Under the pieces are notes generated by a model. The model saw only the letters and a list, made by a program, of their open reading frames with translations. It ran no database searches and had not been told where the DNA came from. Position numbers and translations under genes: made by a program. This document shows positions 17,488 to 25,503 of a stretch of DNA of 41,213 nucleotides, piece by piece; within the stretch, counting starts at the first letter, position 1; every line of letters starts with the position of its first letter. The stretch is taken from positions 1 through 41,213 of the forward strand of contig NZ_LRRB01000218.1 in NCBI RefSeq assembly GCF_001646865.1. Direction: 5' to 3'. This DNA comes from Aldersonia kunmingensis (GTDB lineage Bacteria; Actinomycetota; Actinomycetes; Mycobacteriales; Mycobacteriaceae).

Positions 17488-18744
17488 GTGGACACCGTTC
17501 ATATCGTGGTCATCGTCGCTGTGGCGACGGTGGCCTTCCTCGCCGGTGCCTTGATCGCGCCAGCGCTGCGTCGCCGACGCCCGCGAGTCATCGAGGACAC
17601 CGGGTTGACGATTGCGCAGGTGCTTGACCACATCGTCCGGTCGACGCCGAGTGGCGTCGCGGTGGTCGATGAACACCGCGACGTCGTGCTGTTCAACCCT
17701 CGCGCCACTGAACTTGGGCTCGTAGACGAGAGCGGACGCCTCGACGACCGCGCGTGGGTCGCGGCGCAGGTGGTGCTGCGAAACGGCGATGCCGCCGAAT
17801 GCGATCTGAGCAACCGTGAACTCGGCGCCCGGGAGAACATCTCCGTCCGCGGCACCGCTCGCATGCTGTCCCAGTACAACAGCAACCTGGTCCTGATCTT
17901 TGCCGACGACGACTCCGAACAGGTGCGGATGGAATCCGCCCGCCGCGATTTCGTCGCCAATGTCAGCCACGAACTCAAGACCCCGATGGGCGCGATGAGC
18001 CTCCTCGCAGAGGCGCTGCTGGAAAGCTCCGACGACCCCGACGCGGTCCGCCACTTCGGCGGCAAGGTGCTGATGGAGTCGAACCGGCTCGGCAACATGG
18101 TGAAGGAACTCATCTCACTCTCACGGCTGCAGGGAGCCGAGAAGCTGCCGGAGCTGTCGATCGTCGATATCGACGAGCTCGTCAACGAGGCCGTCGTCCG
18201 GTCCCGGCTATCGGCGGAAACCGCGGACATCACCGTCGCGACCGATCGGCCCAGCGGGCTCGAGGTCGCCGGTGACCGCACCCTGCTGCTGACCGCATTG
18301 ACCAACCTGGTCGAGAACGCGATCACCTATTCGCCGGCCGGATCGAGCGTGTCGGTTAGCCGCAGCCTGCGTGATGGCAAGGTGGCCGTCTCCGTCACCG
18401 ACCGCGGTATCGGCATCGCGAAGGAAAACCAGGAGCGCGTGTTCGAACGCTTCTTCCGCGTGGACCCGGCGCGGTCTCGCTCGACCGGCGGTACCGGCCT
18501 CGGGCTCGCCATCGTCAAGCACGTCGTTGCGAACCACAACGGCGAGATCGAGCTGTGGAGCAAACCGGGGATCGGCTCCACGTTCACGATCCGCATACCG
18601 GCCTTCGAGGAACTCGACACCAAGGTGCCGCTGCGTGACCTGCCGCTCTGGCCGGATTACGTCGCGCAGGCGAGGGCTGAACAGACCAATTTCGATAGGC
18701 CGGCCATGGTCCGGTTCGAACAAGTGGTGGAGGCAACTCTTTGA
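17488..18744 (+). CDS. senX3: Sensor histidine kinase SenX3 (phosphate sensing)
   Basis: A 418-residue membrane kinase that phosphorylates RegX3 in response to phosphate limitation. One N-terminal membrane segment is clear (HIVVIVAVATVAFLAGALI), followed by basic residues. A PAS domain spans about 40-145 (STPSGVAVVDEHRDVVLFN). The HisKA domain has the phosphoacceptor His161 in VSHELKTPMGAM. HATPase motifs are the N box LVENAITYSP, G1 DRGIGIAKENQ, F box RFFRVD and G2 GGTGLGLAIVKH. GTG 17488 is preceded by a leaderless-type -10 box. Its stop overlaps the regX3 start by 4 bp; M. tuberculosis instead has repeat elements between these genes. Confidence 0.96.
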   Translation: MDTVHIVVIVAVATVAFLAGALIAPALRRRRPRVIEDTGLTIAQVLDHIVRSTPSGVAVVDEHRDVVLFNPRATELGLVDESGRLDDRAWVAAQVVLRNGDAAECDLSNRELGARENISVRGTARMLSQYNSNLVLIFADDDSEQVRMESARRDFVANVSHELKTPMGAMSLLAEALLESSDDPDAVRHFGGKVLMESNRLGNMVKELISLSRLQGAEKLPELSIVDIDELVNEAVVRSRLSAETADITVATDRPSGLEVAGDRTLLLTALTNLVENAITYSPAGSSVSVSRSLRDGKVAVSVTDRGIGIAKENQERVFERFFRVDPARSRSTGGTGLGLAIVKHVVANHNGEIELWSKPGIGSTFTIRIPAFEELDTKVPLRDLPLWPDYVAQARAEQTNFDRPAMVRFEQVVEATL

Positions 18745-19433
18745 CCAGCGTGTTGATTGTCGAGGACGAGGAGTCGCTGGCAGATCCGCTCGCCTTCCTG
18801 CTGCGCAGGGAAGGCTTCGACGCGACCGTCGTGGGGGATGGCCCCTCGGCGCTGGCCGAATTCGATCGCTCCGGAGCAGACATCGTGCTGCTCGACCTGA
18901 TGCTGCCGGGGATGAGCGGCACCGAGGTGTGCAAGCAACTGCGCGCCCGCTCCGGGGTGCCGGTGATCATGGTGACCGCACGCGACAGCGAGATCGACAA
19001 GGTCGTAGGCCTCGAACTGGGCGCCGATGACTACGTCACCAAGCCGTACTCGGCGCGCGAACTGATCGCCCGGATCCGCGCGGTACTGCGTCGCGGTCCG
19101 GAGGGTGATCTCGACGGCGGGATTCTCGACAGCGGAGTTCTCGACGCCGGCCCGGTCCGCATGGACGTGGACCGGCACACCGTGCATGTCGGCGGTAATC
19201 AGGTGACGTTGCCGCTCAAGGAGTTCGATCTCCTCGAATACCTGCTGCGCAACACCGGCCGTGTGCTCACCCGCGGACAGCTGATCGACCGGGTGTGGGG
19301 CGCCGACTACGTGGGTGACACCAAGACCCTCGATGTCCACATCAAGCGGCTGCGCTCCAAGATCGAGGACGATCCGGGCCGGCCGAAGTACATCGTCACC
19401 GTGCGCGGGTTGGGGTACAAGCTCGAGGCGTAG
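18741..19433 (+). CDS. regX3: OmpR-family response regulator RegX3
   Basis: A 230-residue regulator of phosphate-starvation genes. The receiver domain has acidic residues E8, D9, the phosphoacceptor D52 (IVLLDLMLPGMSG), Thr in VTARD and Lys in YVTKPYSARE. The C-terminal winged HTH is of OmpR/PhoB type, with LKEFDLLEYLLRN, LIDRVWGADYVGD, VDVHIKRLR-like DVHIKRLRSKIE and IVTVRGLGYKLE. The TTG start overlaps the senX3 stop (TTGA), so expression should be coupled. It converges with the next gene on the minus strand. Confidence 0.97.
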   Translation: MTSVLIVEDEESLADPLAFLLRREGFDATVVGDGPSALAEFDRSGADIVLLDLMLPGMSGTEVCKQLRARSGVPVIMVTARDSEIDKVVGLELGADDYVTKPYSARELIARIRAVLRRGPEGDLDGGILDSGVLDAGPVRMDVDRHTVHVGGNQVTLPLKEFDLLEYLLRNTGRVLTRGQLIDRVWGADYVGDTKTLDVHIKRLRSKIEDDPGRPKYIVTVRGLGYKLEA

Positions 19434-19482
19434 GGGGCTCGTTCCCGCGGTGATCACGGAGGGACCAGTGCGGCGTGGGCCC

Positions 19483-20262
19483 TCAGCGGTCCGGATGCGC
19501 GTGCGCGGTCGCGGGGTGCACCGCGATCAGCCCGAGGCCCTCGCGGCGCTTGCAATGCCGGGCGAGTTCGGCGTAGGCGGCAGCACCGATCAGTTCGGTG
19601 AGCTCAGGCGCGTAGGACTGGTAAACGGCCTTGGCGCCGACGTGGGCGTCGGGGGAGCCGGAGCAGTACCAGTTCAGGTCGAGGCCGCCCTCGCCCCAGC
19701 CGCGACGGTCGTACTCACCGATCTCGCTGCGCAGGATCTCCACGCCATCCGGCCGCGTCACCCATTCCTGGGTGCGGCGGATCGGCAGCTGCCAGCAGAC
19801 GTCCGGCTTCACCTCGAGCGGTTCGATGCCCTTGCGGACGGCCATGATGTGCAGCGCACAACCGATGCCGCCCTCGAAACCGGGACGGTTCAGGAAGATG
19901 CAGGCACCGTCGTAGCGGCGGGTGCGCAGCGCGGGCTCGTCCTCGAGTTCGTCCTCTTCGAGGTAGCCCTTCTTGCCAAGGCCCTTCTCGCGGAACTGCC
20001 AATCCTCTGCGGTCAGCATCTTCACGGAGTTCGCGAGCTTCTTGCGGTCGTCCTTGTCGGACAGGAACGCGCCGTGGCTGCAGCAACCGTCATCGGGGCG
20101 GCCCTCGATGATGCCTTGGCAGGCAGGCGTGCCGAAAACACACGTCCAGCTCGACAACAGCCAGGTGAGGTCCGCGGCGATGATGTGCTCATCGTTGTCT
20201 GGATCGACGAACTCGATCCACTCCCGGGGAAAGTCGAGGTCCACCTCGGGAGCAGGATCCAT
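19483..20262 (-). CDS. Cysteine-rich conserved protein (Rv0495c-like), unknown function
   Basis: A 259-residue protein from ATG 20262; GTG 20295 is a possible earlier start. Cysteines and histidines are clustered: C41, C48 and CC at 60-61 followed by H63 ([10 protein letters not shown]), then GACIFLN, GCALHIM, DVCWQLP, LNWYCSG and RHCKR. This spacing suggests metal or Fe-S binding, as in YkgJ-like proteins, but that is inference. A charged segment (EEDELEDEP) interrupts the core. It lies between regX3 and ppx exactly as Rv0495c does in M. tuberculosis. Its conservation in a phosphate-sensing cluster hints at a role there, with no direct evidence. Confidence 0.8.
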   Translation of the reverse strand: MDPAPEVDLDFPREWIEFVDPDNDEHIIAADLTWLLSSWTCVFGTPACQGIIEGRPDDGCCSHGAFLSDKDDRKKLANSVKMLTAEDWQFREKGLGKKGYLEEDELEDEPALRTRRYDGACIFLNRPGFEGGIGCALHIMAVRKGIEPLEVKPDVCWQLPIRRTQEWVTRPDGVEILRSEIGEYDRRGWGEGGLDLNWYCSGSPDAHVGAKAVYQSYAPELTELIGAAAYAELARHCKRREGLGLIAVHPATAHAHPDR

Positions 20263-20315
20263 CTTCGACTGCGACGGGCGATCACCTGGTGTCACAGACG
20301 CCGACGGTAGACCAG

Positions 20316-20321
20316 TACCTT
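20316..20321 (+). promoter_or_regulatory. -10 box TACCTT for leaderless ppx transcript
   Basis: TACCTT ends six bases before the GTG at 20328. This spacing supports the internal GTG as the real ppx start rather than the GTG at 20289. Confidence 0.5.
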
Positions 20322-20327
20322 GTATTT

Positions 20328-21296
20328 GTGCGTTTAGGGGTACTTGATGTCGGCAGCAATACTGTCCACCTCCTTGTGGTGGACGCACATCGCGGCGGGC
20401 ATCCAATGCCTATGAGTTCGACGAAGGCCGCACTCCGCCTGTCCGAGAACATCGACGATGCGGGCCGGATCACCACGGCGGGCGCCGACCGGCTGATCCG
20501 CACGGTGGAGGAATTCGCGGGTATCTCGCGAAGTTCCGGCTGTGGCGAGTTGATGGCCTTCGCGACATCCGCTGTTCGAGAGGCGGAGAACTCCGACGAG
20601 GTACTGGCCGCGGTACGGGACAACACCGGCGTGGCACTCGAGGTGCTGTCGGGACAGGACGAGGCCCGGCTGACGTTCCTCGCCACGCGGCGCTGGTTCG
20701 GCTGGAGCGCGGGTCGCATTCTGAACCTCGACATCGGCGGCGGCTCACTCGAGTTGAGCACCGGTGGCGACGAGGACCCCGATTGCGCGCTGTCGCTTCG
20801 CCTCGGCGCCGGCCGGCTCACCCGGGACTGGTTGCAGGAGGACCCGCCGGACAAGCGCCGCATCGCGGTGCTACGCGATTGGCTGGACGCCGAACTCGCC
20901 GACGCGGCCAAGGAATTGAAGGCGGGCGGCAAACCCGACCTGGCCGTGGGCACCTCGAAGACGTTCCGTTCGCTCGCCCGACTGACCGGTGCGGCGCCGT
21001 CCGGGGCCGGTTTGCGGGTGCGCCGAACGCTCACAGCGGCAGGTCTTCGACAAGTGATTGCATTCATATCTCGGATGACTGCCGCGGACCGGGCAGAATT
21101 GGAAGGCGTGAGCGTAGATCGATCGCGCCAACTGGTGGCGGGGGCCCTGATAGCAGAAGCAGCGATGCGCGCGTTGAATGTCGACGAGCTCGAGATTTGC
21201 CCGTGGGCGCTGCGTGAAGGTTTGATCCTGCGGAAGCTCGATGCCGAGCCGAACGGGCACAGCAGTGACGCACAGTTGGTGGAGGCGGCCCCGTGA
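20328..21296 (+). CDS. ppx: Ppx/GppA-family exopolyphosphatase
   Basis: A 322-residue ASKHA-fold phosphatase that releases phosphate from polyphosphate or, in some members, acts on pppGpp. The N-terminal nucleotide-binding motif is [33 protein letters not shown] and [12 protein letters not shown] are the other family signatures; catalytic Glu is in [11 protein letters not shown]. It is the short single-module type, like Rv0496 (Ppx1), without the C-terminal HD domain of E. coli Ppx. The GTG at 20328 gives the MRLGVLDVG start expected of orthologues. Its stop overlaps the following gene by 4 bp. Confidence 0.93.
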   Translation: MRLGVLDVGSNTVHLLVVDAHRGGHPMPMSSTKAALRLSENIDDAGRITTAGADRLIRTVEEFAGISRSSGCGELMAFATSAVREAENSDEVLAAVRDNTGVALEVLSGQDEARLTFLATRRWFGWSAGRILNLDIGGGSLELSTGGDEDPDCALSLRLGAGRLTRDWLQEDPPDKRRIAVLRDWLDAELADAAKELKAGGKPDLAVGTSKTFRSLARLTGAAPSGAGLRVRRTLTAAGLRQVIAFISRMTAADRAELEGVSVDRSRQLVAGALIAEAAMRALNVDELEICPWALREGLILRKLDAEPNGHSSDAQLVEAAP

Positions 21297-22432
21297 GCCC
21301 GGCCGAGAACCCAAACGAAACCGGCCAGATCAGCGTCGCCGAACTACTCGCGCGCAACGGCCGGGCCGGCGGCGCGGGCGGCAGCTCTGGCGGTGGCCGT
21401 CGCCGCCGTGGTGAGTCCGACGGCGGGATTTCGGTCACCGACCTGACTGGCGAGATCCCGGTGGTCCGGGACGCGACGCGGCACCGCAGGGCAGCCGAAC
21501 CGGAAGACGACGCGCAGGAAATCGCGGCGGCCGCCGCTCCGCCACCCACGCCAGTGGCGCCGCCCAGTCCGCCACCCACGCCAGTGGCGCCGCCTCGCGC
21601 CCCGGTGCCGGACCCCGCGCCGGATTCCTCCGGCGATAGCACGGGCGACACCGTGCATGCCTGGTCCGAATACGAGCGCGAGCCGCAGCTGCTGTCCGGC
21701 GGCAGCACCGTCGCCAGCGAGATGCTGCGCAACTCCATCGAGGCAACCCGCGACGATCCTCCCGTCGAAACGCGCGCTCCTGCAGCACCGTCATTCGCTG
21801 CGCCCGCTCCCGTCGCGCCCACGCCACCGGCGCCGCCCGCGACCCAGCCTTCGCCGGAGGCCCCGCCGAAGCCCGAACGCCGACTGTTCCGCAAGGAGTT
21901 CCCGGTCGTCGACGTGCCGTCGTGGGCGCTCACGGGCAACATCGACGTCCCGCAGTCGCCAACTTTTGGCGGGTGGACCGCCCCCCATCCGGCCAAGCGC
22001 GATGAGCCCGAAGGCTGGGCCGATGAAGAGTCCGACTACCTCGACTCGGACTATCTCGAGGCCGATGGCATCGAGCCGGAAATCGACGAGGTCGACTACG
22101 ACGATGAGGTCGATTTCGACGAGGGCGAGCAGGCGGACGAGCACGAGGAAGACGTCGGCGAAGGCAGCAGCCCGCTCAAGCAGTGGCTCGCGCTGGCGGT
22201 CGAGGCGGGCGTTGCGCTCGTCGTAGGCGGACTGTTGTTCAAGGGCTTCGAGCGATTGTGGGACATGTTGCCCTGGGTCGCATTGGTGCTGTCGGTCATG
22301 GTGATCCTCGGCCTCGTCGCCCTGGTGCGGGTTGTTCGCCGCACCGACGACATCCTCAGCTTCGTCATCGCGATCGTGGTCGGGATCTTCGTTACGATCG
22401 GTCCGCTCGCATTCCTGCTGAGTACGGGATAG
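21293..22432 (+). CDS. Proline-rich and acidic membrane protein (Rv0497-like)
   Basis: A 379-residue protein. A short conserved N-terminus (GQISVAELLARNG) is followed by a Gly/Arg patch and GISVTDLTGEIPVVRD. Then comes a long Pro/Ala-rich disordered region, a very acidic block (ESDYLDSDYLEADGIEPEID and on) and a C-terminal membrane domain of three to four helices (LALAVEAGVALVVGGLLF; LPWVALVLSVMVILGLVALV; LSFVIAIVVGIFVTIGPLAFLL). The GTG start overlaps the ppx stop. Position and layout match Rv0497. Function unknown; the repeated ISVxxL boxes may be short binding motifs. Confidence 0.85.
   Translation: MSPAENPNETGQISVAELLARNGRAGGAGGSSGGGRRRRGESDGGISVTDLTGEIPVVRDATRHRRAAEPEDDAQEIAAAAAPPPTPVAPPSPPPTPVAPPRAPVPDPAPDSSGDSTGDTVHAWSEYEREPQLLSGGSTVASEMLRNSIEATRDDPPVETRAPAAPSFAAPAPVAPTPPAPPATQPSPEAPPKPERRLFRKEFPVVDVPSWALTGNIDVPQSPTFGGWTAPHPAKRDEPEGWADEESDYLDSDYLEADGIEPEIDEVDYDDEVDFDEGEQADEHEEDVGEGSSPLKQWLALAVEAGVALVVGGLLFKGFERLWDMLPWVALVLSVMVILGLVALVRVVRRTDDILSFVIAIVVGIFVTIGPLAFLLSTG
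21539..21598 (+). repeat. Two tandem 30-bp coding repeats (PPPTPVAPPx)
   Basis: Units 21539-21568 and 21569-21598 share their first 26 bases exactly. They encode PPPTPVAPPS and PPPTPVAPPR. The near-identity suggests a recent in-frame duplication. Confidence 0.9.
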
Positions 22433-22436
22433 GGCC

Positions 22437-23378
22437 GTGACCACTAACGTCGACCGACCGCTGCGGCGGAAGATCCCTGTCGGGCTTTCCACCGCGTCGG
22501 TGTATCCCCAAAACGCCGAGGACGCATTTCGCTACGCCGCCGAACTCGGTTACGACGGTGTCGAATTGATGGTGTGGGCCGAACCGGTCAGCCAGGATCT
22601 CGGTCGCGTGCAAGCGCTGGTGCGCAAGTACGCCGTGCCGGTCCAGGCCGTGCATGCGCCGTGTCTGCTCATCTCGCAACGTGTGTGGGGTGCCGACCCC
22701 GTTGCCAAGTTAGACCGGTCGGTTCGGATGGCCGAGGCGCTCGGGGCCGACAACGTGGTGGTGCATCCCCCGTTCCGCTGGCAGCGCCGCTACGCGGACG
22801 GGTTCGTCGATCAGGTCGCCGAACTCGAGGAAAACAGCAACGTCCGCGTTGCGGTGGAGAACATGTTCCCGATGCGCGCGGACACTCTGTTCGGACGCGG
22901 TGAAGCGTCGGTCGAGCGGATGCGACGCCGAGGCGGTCCGGGCGCGGGGATCTCGGTCTTCAGCCCCTCCTACGATCCGACGGACAGCGACCACGCGCAC
23001 TACACCCTGGACCTGTCGCATACCGCGACCGCCGGAACGGATGCGATCGCGCTCGCCAAGCGCATGGGCGATCGCTTGACGCATCTGCATCTCGCCGATG
23101 GCCGCGGTGCCGCCTACGACGAGCATCTGATTCCGGGTGAGGGCAACCAGCCCTGCGCCGAGGTGCTGAACACGTTGGCGCAGAGCAATTTCGCCGGTCA
23201 GGTGGTGCTCGAGGTGAACACGCAGAACGTGCGCAGCCTCGCGGAACGGGCAGCAATGCTGCGCCAGGCGCTCACGTTCGCGCGCACTCATCTGACCGGG
23301 CCGAGCGACTACCGGACACCGGAGGTCATCGTGGCCTCAGAATCCGGTGATGCCGGCAACGAGCACGGCAACGCCTGA
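22437..23378 (+). CDS. Sugar phosphate isomerase/epimerase (Rv0498-like, xylose-isomerase TIM barrel)
   Basis: A 313-residue protein of the AP-endonuclease-2/xylose isomerase-like TIM-barrel family. It has VGLSTASVYPQ at the N-terminus, YDGVELMVWAEP, the metal-ligand candidates VVVHPPFRW and VAVENMFP, and the C-terminal LTHLHLADGRG and GQVVLEVNTQ. Substrate is unknown; the fold suits a metal-dependent isomerase on a sugar or inositol phosphate. It starts four bases after the preceding stop, so it is probably the last gene of the ppx operon. Its 3' end overlaps the convergent membrane-protein gene by 42 bp. Confidence 0.85.
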   Translation: MTTNVDRPLRRKIPVGLSTASVYPQNAEDAFRYAAELGYDGVELMVWAEPVSQDLGRVQALVRKYAVPVQAVHAPCLLISQRVWGADPVAKLDRSVRMAEALGADNVVVHPPFRWQRRYADGFVDQVAELEENSNVRVAVENMFPMRADTLFGRGEASVERMRRRGGPGAGISVFSPSYDPTDSDHAHYTLDLSHTATAGTDAIALAKRMGDRLTHLHLADGRGAAYDEHLIPGEGNQPCAEVLNTLAQSNFAGQVVLEVNTQNVRSLAERAAMLRQALTFARTHLTGPSDYRTPEVIVASESGDAGNEHGNA

Positions 23379-23783
23379 GATCACCAGTCCGACGACGAGG
23401 CAGGCAAATCCGAGCCAGACCGATGCGATCATCCGGCCGGGCCGCTGCGGATCGCTGCCGAGCACGGACAGGAAGAAGCCGAGCGGGACGAAGATCGCTG
23501 CGGACAGCACGATGATCGCGCCTGCCGCGGCCCAGCCCGGGCTCGCTCCCGATGCGGGCCCGAGTAGGGCGATCACCAGTCCGAGGATCACCAGCACACC
23601 CGCGTGGGCGTGACCGGCGCGGAAGAACGTCTTTTGCAGGTCGTTGGCGCCCTGCTTGCCTGTGACGACGCGGAGCATGAATGTCCCGCCGAACGCGATC
23701 CCGACAACGGTCAGCACGGTGATTCCGATGACCGTGCCGAGCAGCGGGGACAGCGGCTCGACGGTCGATGCGGTGGCGCTCAT
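23337..23783 (-). CDS. Four-helix membrane protein, divergent partner of MerR regulator
   Basis: A 148-residue protein from ATG 23783 (GGGAG upstream). Four hydrophobic segments are evident: LGTVIGITVLTVVGIAFGG, HAGVLVILGLVIALLG, WAAAGAIIVLSAAIFVPLGFF and IASVWLGFACLVVGLVISGV. Between the first two is KTFFRAGHAHAG, with two His near the membrane face. No family was recognised. It shares a palindromic promoter region with the MerR-type regulator, so it is likely that regulator's target. Confidence 0.78.
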   Translation of the reverse strand: MSATASTVEPLSPLLGTVIGITVLTVVGIAFGGTFMLRVVTGKQGANDLQKTFFRAGHAHAGVLVILGLVIALLGPASGASPGWAAAGAIIVLSAAIFVPLGFFLSVLGSDPQRPGRMIASVWLGFACLVVGLVISGVAVLVAGITGF

Positions 23784-23807
23784 GGCGACTCCCTCCGATT
23801 GACGACG

Positions 23808-23855
23808 CATTGGATACTGCTTCTATCCAATCTTGGATAGTGTTAGTATCCAATG
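23808..23855. promoter_or_regulatory. 48-bp nested palindromic operator of the MerR divergon
   Basis: Four TTGGATA-type half-sites are symmetric about 23831/23832. The outer arms are CATTGGATACT and AGTATCCAATG (23808-23818, 23845-23855). The inner pair is CTATCCAA-TC-TTGGATAG (23823-23840). It lies midway between the divergent start codons, so one site could control both genes. Confidence 0.8.
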
Positions 23856-23870
23856 TCAAGGAGGTTTTCG

Positions 23871-24566
23871 ATGCGCGTATCGGAACTGGTCGCCGAGACC
23901 GGCATCCCGCTGGCATCGGTGAAGTTCTACCTGCGTGAGGGCCTCCTCATGCCTGGCGAGACGACGAGTGCGACGCGTGCGGTCTACGGCGAGGAACACG
24001 TGCGCCGGCTCCGGCTGATCAAGGCGCTCACCGCCCTCGGGATTCCGCTGGCCAAGGTGCGCGAGATCGTGGAGGTCATCGATGCACCGGTGGAGTCGCT
24101 GTTCACCACGCTCGGCGCCGCGCTGTCCGCCCTGCCGCCCTACCTCGATTCCGATGAGGCCGGCGAAGCAGGAGCGTCGAGTGAGCCGGTCGACTATCCG
24201 CGAGCCCGTGCCGCGCTTGCGTGCCTCGGCCAGACCTATACCCCCGATTACCCGGCCGTGGCGCAGCTCGAGAACGCGCTCGCGACCGTCGAGCAGATCG
24301 GCATCCCGATGAGCGAGGCGCGGTTGCGCGCGTATGGACAGCATGTCCGCGGCATCGCCGAGGCCGACCTCGCCGAGATGCCGACCGACTCCGCACTGTC
24401 GGCGATCGAATACGCAGTCGTCGGTACCGTTTGTTACGAGCCGGTACTCGCCGCGATGCGGCGTCTGGCGCATCAGGACCTGGCCGCCGCGTCTGTCGGC
24501 ACCCCAGTAGTCACCGACGTGCAGAAATCGTCGGAAAACACCGAAAGAGAAGACGATGACCGCTGA
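23871..24566 (+). CDS. MerR-family transcriptional regulator
   Basis: A 231-residue regulator with a strong AAGGAGG ribosome binding site before ATG 23871. The N-terminal winged HTH reads RVSELVAETGIPLASVKFYLREGLL, followed by the wing Arg/Tyr residues and LRLIKALTALGIPLAKVREIVE. The C-terminal part is helical and acidic with no obvious metal-binding cysteine pair, so the inducer may be an organic molecule. It is divergent from a membrane-protein gene and overlaps the thioesterase gene by 11 bp. This regulator/membrane-protein pair is not one I recall at the M. tuberculosis Rv0498-Rv0499 junction, so it may be an insertion. Confidence 0.88.
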   Translation: MRVSELVAETGIPLASVKFYLREGLLMPGETTSATRAVYGEEHVRRLRLIKALTALGIPLAKVREIVEVIDAPVESLFTTLGAALSALPPYLDSDEAGEAGASSEPVDYPRARAALACLGQTYTPDYPAVAQLENALATVEQIGIPMSEARLRAYGQHVRGIAEADLAEMPTDSALSAIEYAVVGTVCYEPVLAAMRRLAHQDLAAASVGTPVVTDVQKSSENTEREDDDR

Positions 24567-25440
24567 CCCGACCACCGTGGACCGCATGCAGAGCGGCGAC
24601 GAAGCCGGGCTTGCACCCTTCCGGCAGCTGACCACCCTCACCCGACTCGGGGGCGGCCGGTACGAGGCGCACATCGATCCGATCTGGACGATCGGGCCGA
24701 AGGTGCACGGCGGCGTCATGCTCGCGGTCACTGCCGCTGCAGCACGTGACGAACTGCGCGGGACCGTCGGCGAGGCTGCCGCGGCGATGCAGCCGATCGC
24801 CGCCAGCGTCGACTTTCTCGGCGCGCCCACTCCCGGCGACGTGATCCTCGCGGTGCAAGTGCGCAAGACCGGCCGCCAGATCTGTCTGGCCGACGTCGAG
24901 CTGACCCAGGGCGACCGGACCTTCGTGCGTTCCACCGTCACGCTCGGCTTCCCGGAGCAGACTCCGCCGGTGCATCAGGTGGATGGACTTGCCGATATGC
25001 CGTTGTCGCCGCCGGACAACGCGGACGACTACCAGCCCGCGTCGCCGATGGGGCAGATCGTCAATGTCGCGAAAGGCTGCCACCTGCGCCTGGACACGAC
25101 CTCCGCGCACTTCCTGTCCGGCCGCACCGGCGAGGCCGCGGTCCGGCTGTGGGCACGTCCGTACGACGCGGACGACGAGGACCTCGACACCCGCGTGCTG
25201 TTCGCGATGATGGCCGCCGATATCAGCCCGCCCGTGTTGATGAACCTCGGCAAGATGGGCTGGGCGCCGACCGTGCAGATCACCACATACCTGCAGCGCA
25301 TCCCGGCCCCGGGCTGGCTGCGGGTCATGTCGAGCGCGAAGTCGATCGGCACCGTGCTCTTCGACGAGGATCACGTGCTTGTGGACGAGACCGGCGCGGT
25401 CGTGGCGCAGAGCCGCCAGCTCGCAATGGCCCCGAAGTAG
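24556..25440 (+). CDS. Thioesterase (hotdog) family protein, Rv0499-like
   Basis: A 294-residue double-hotdog protein of the TesB/acyl-CoA-thioesterase-like group. The first hotdog spans about 25-135 (IDPIWTIGPKVHGGVMLAVTA, with the His-Gly-Gly typical of the central helix; SVDFLGAPTPGDVILAVQV; ADVELTQGDRTFVRSTVTLGF). The second spans 170-290 (VRLWARPYDADDEDLDTRVL, then a helix with PPVLMNLGKMGWAPTVQITTYLQ). It probably hydrolyses an acyl-CoA, substrate unknown. ATG 24556 lies inside the 3' end of the MerR gene, so the two are co-transcribed. Confidence 0.82.
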   Translation: MTADPTTVDRMQSGDEAGLAPFRQLTTLTRLGGGRYEAHIDPIWTIGPKVHGGVMLAVTAAAARDELRGTVGEAAAAMQPIAASVDFLGAPTPGDVILAVQVRKTGRQICLADVELTQGDRTFVRSTVTLGFPEQTPPVHQVDGLADMPLSPPDNADDYQPASPMGQIVNVAKGCHLRLDTTSAHFLSGRTGEAAVRLWARPYDADDEDLDTRVLFAMMAADISPPVLMNLGKMGWAPTVQITTYLQRIPAPGWLRVMSSAKSIGTVLFDEDHVLVDETGAVVAQSRQLAMAPK

Positions 25441-25490
25441 CCCCGCTTATTTAGTGCCCAGCCGGGGCGAGTGGGGTCGGCCGAGCGGCC

Positions 25491-25496
25491 TAGGCT
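25491..25496 (+). promoter_or_regulatory. -10 box TAGGCT for leaderless proC transcript
   Basis: TAGGCT ends seven bases before ATG 25504, and no ribosome binding site is evident between them. Confidence 0.45.
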
Positions 25497-25503
25497 GTCC
25501 GCC

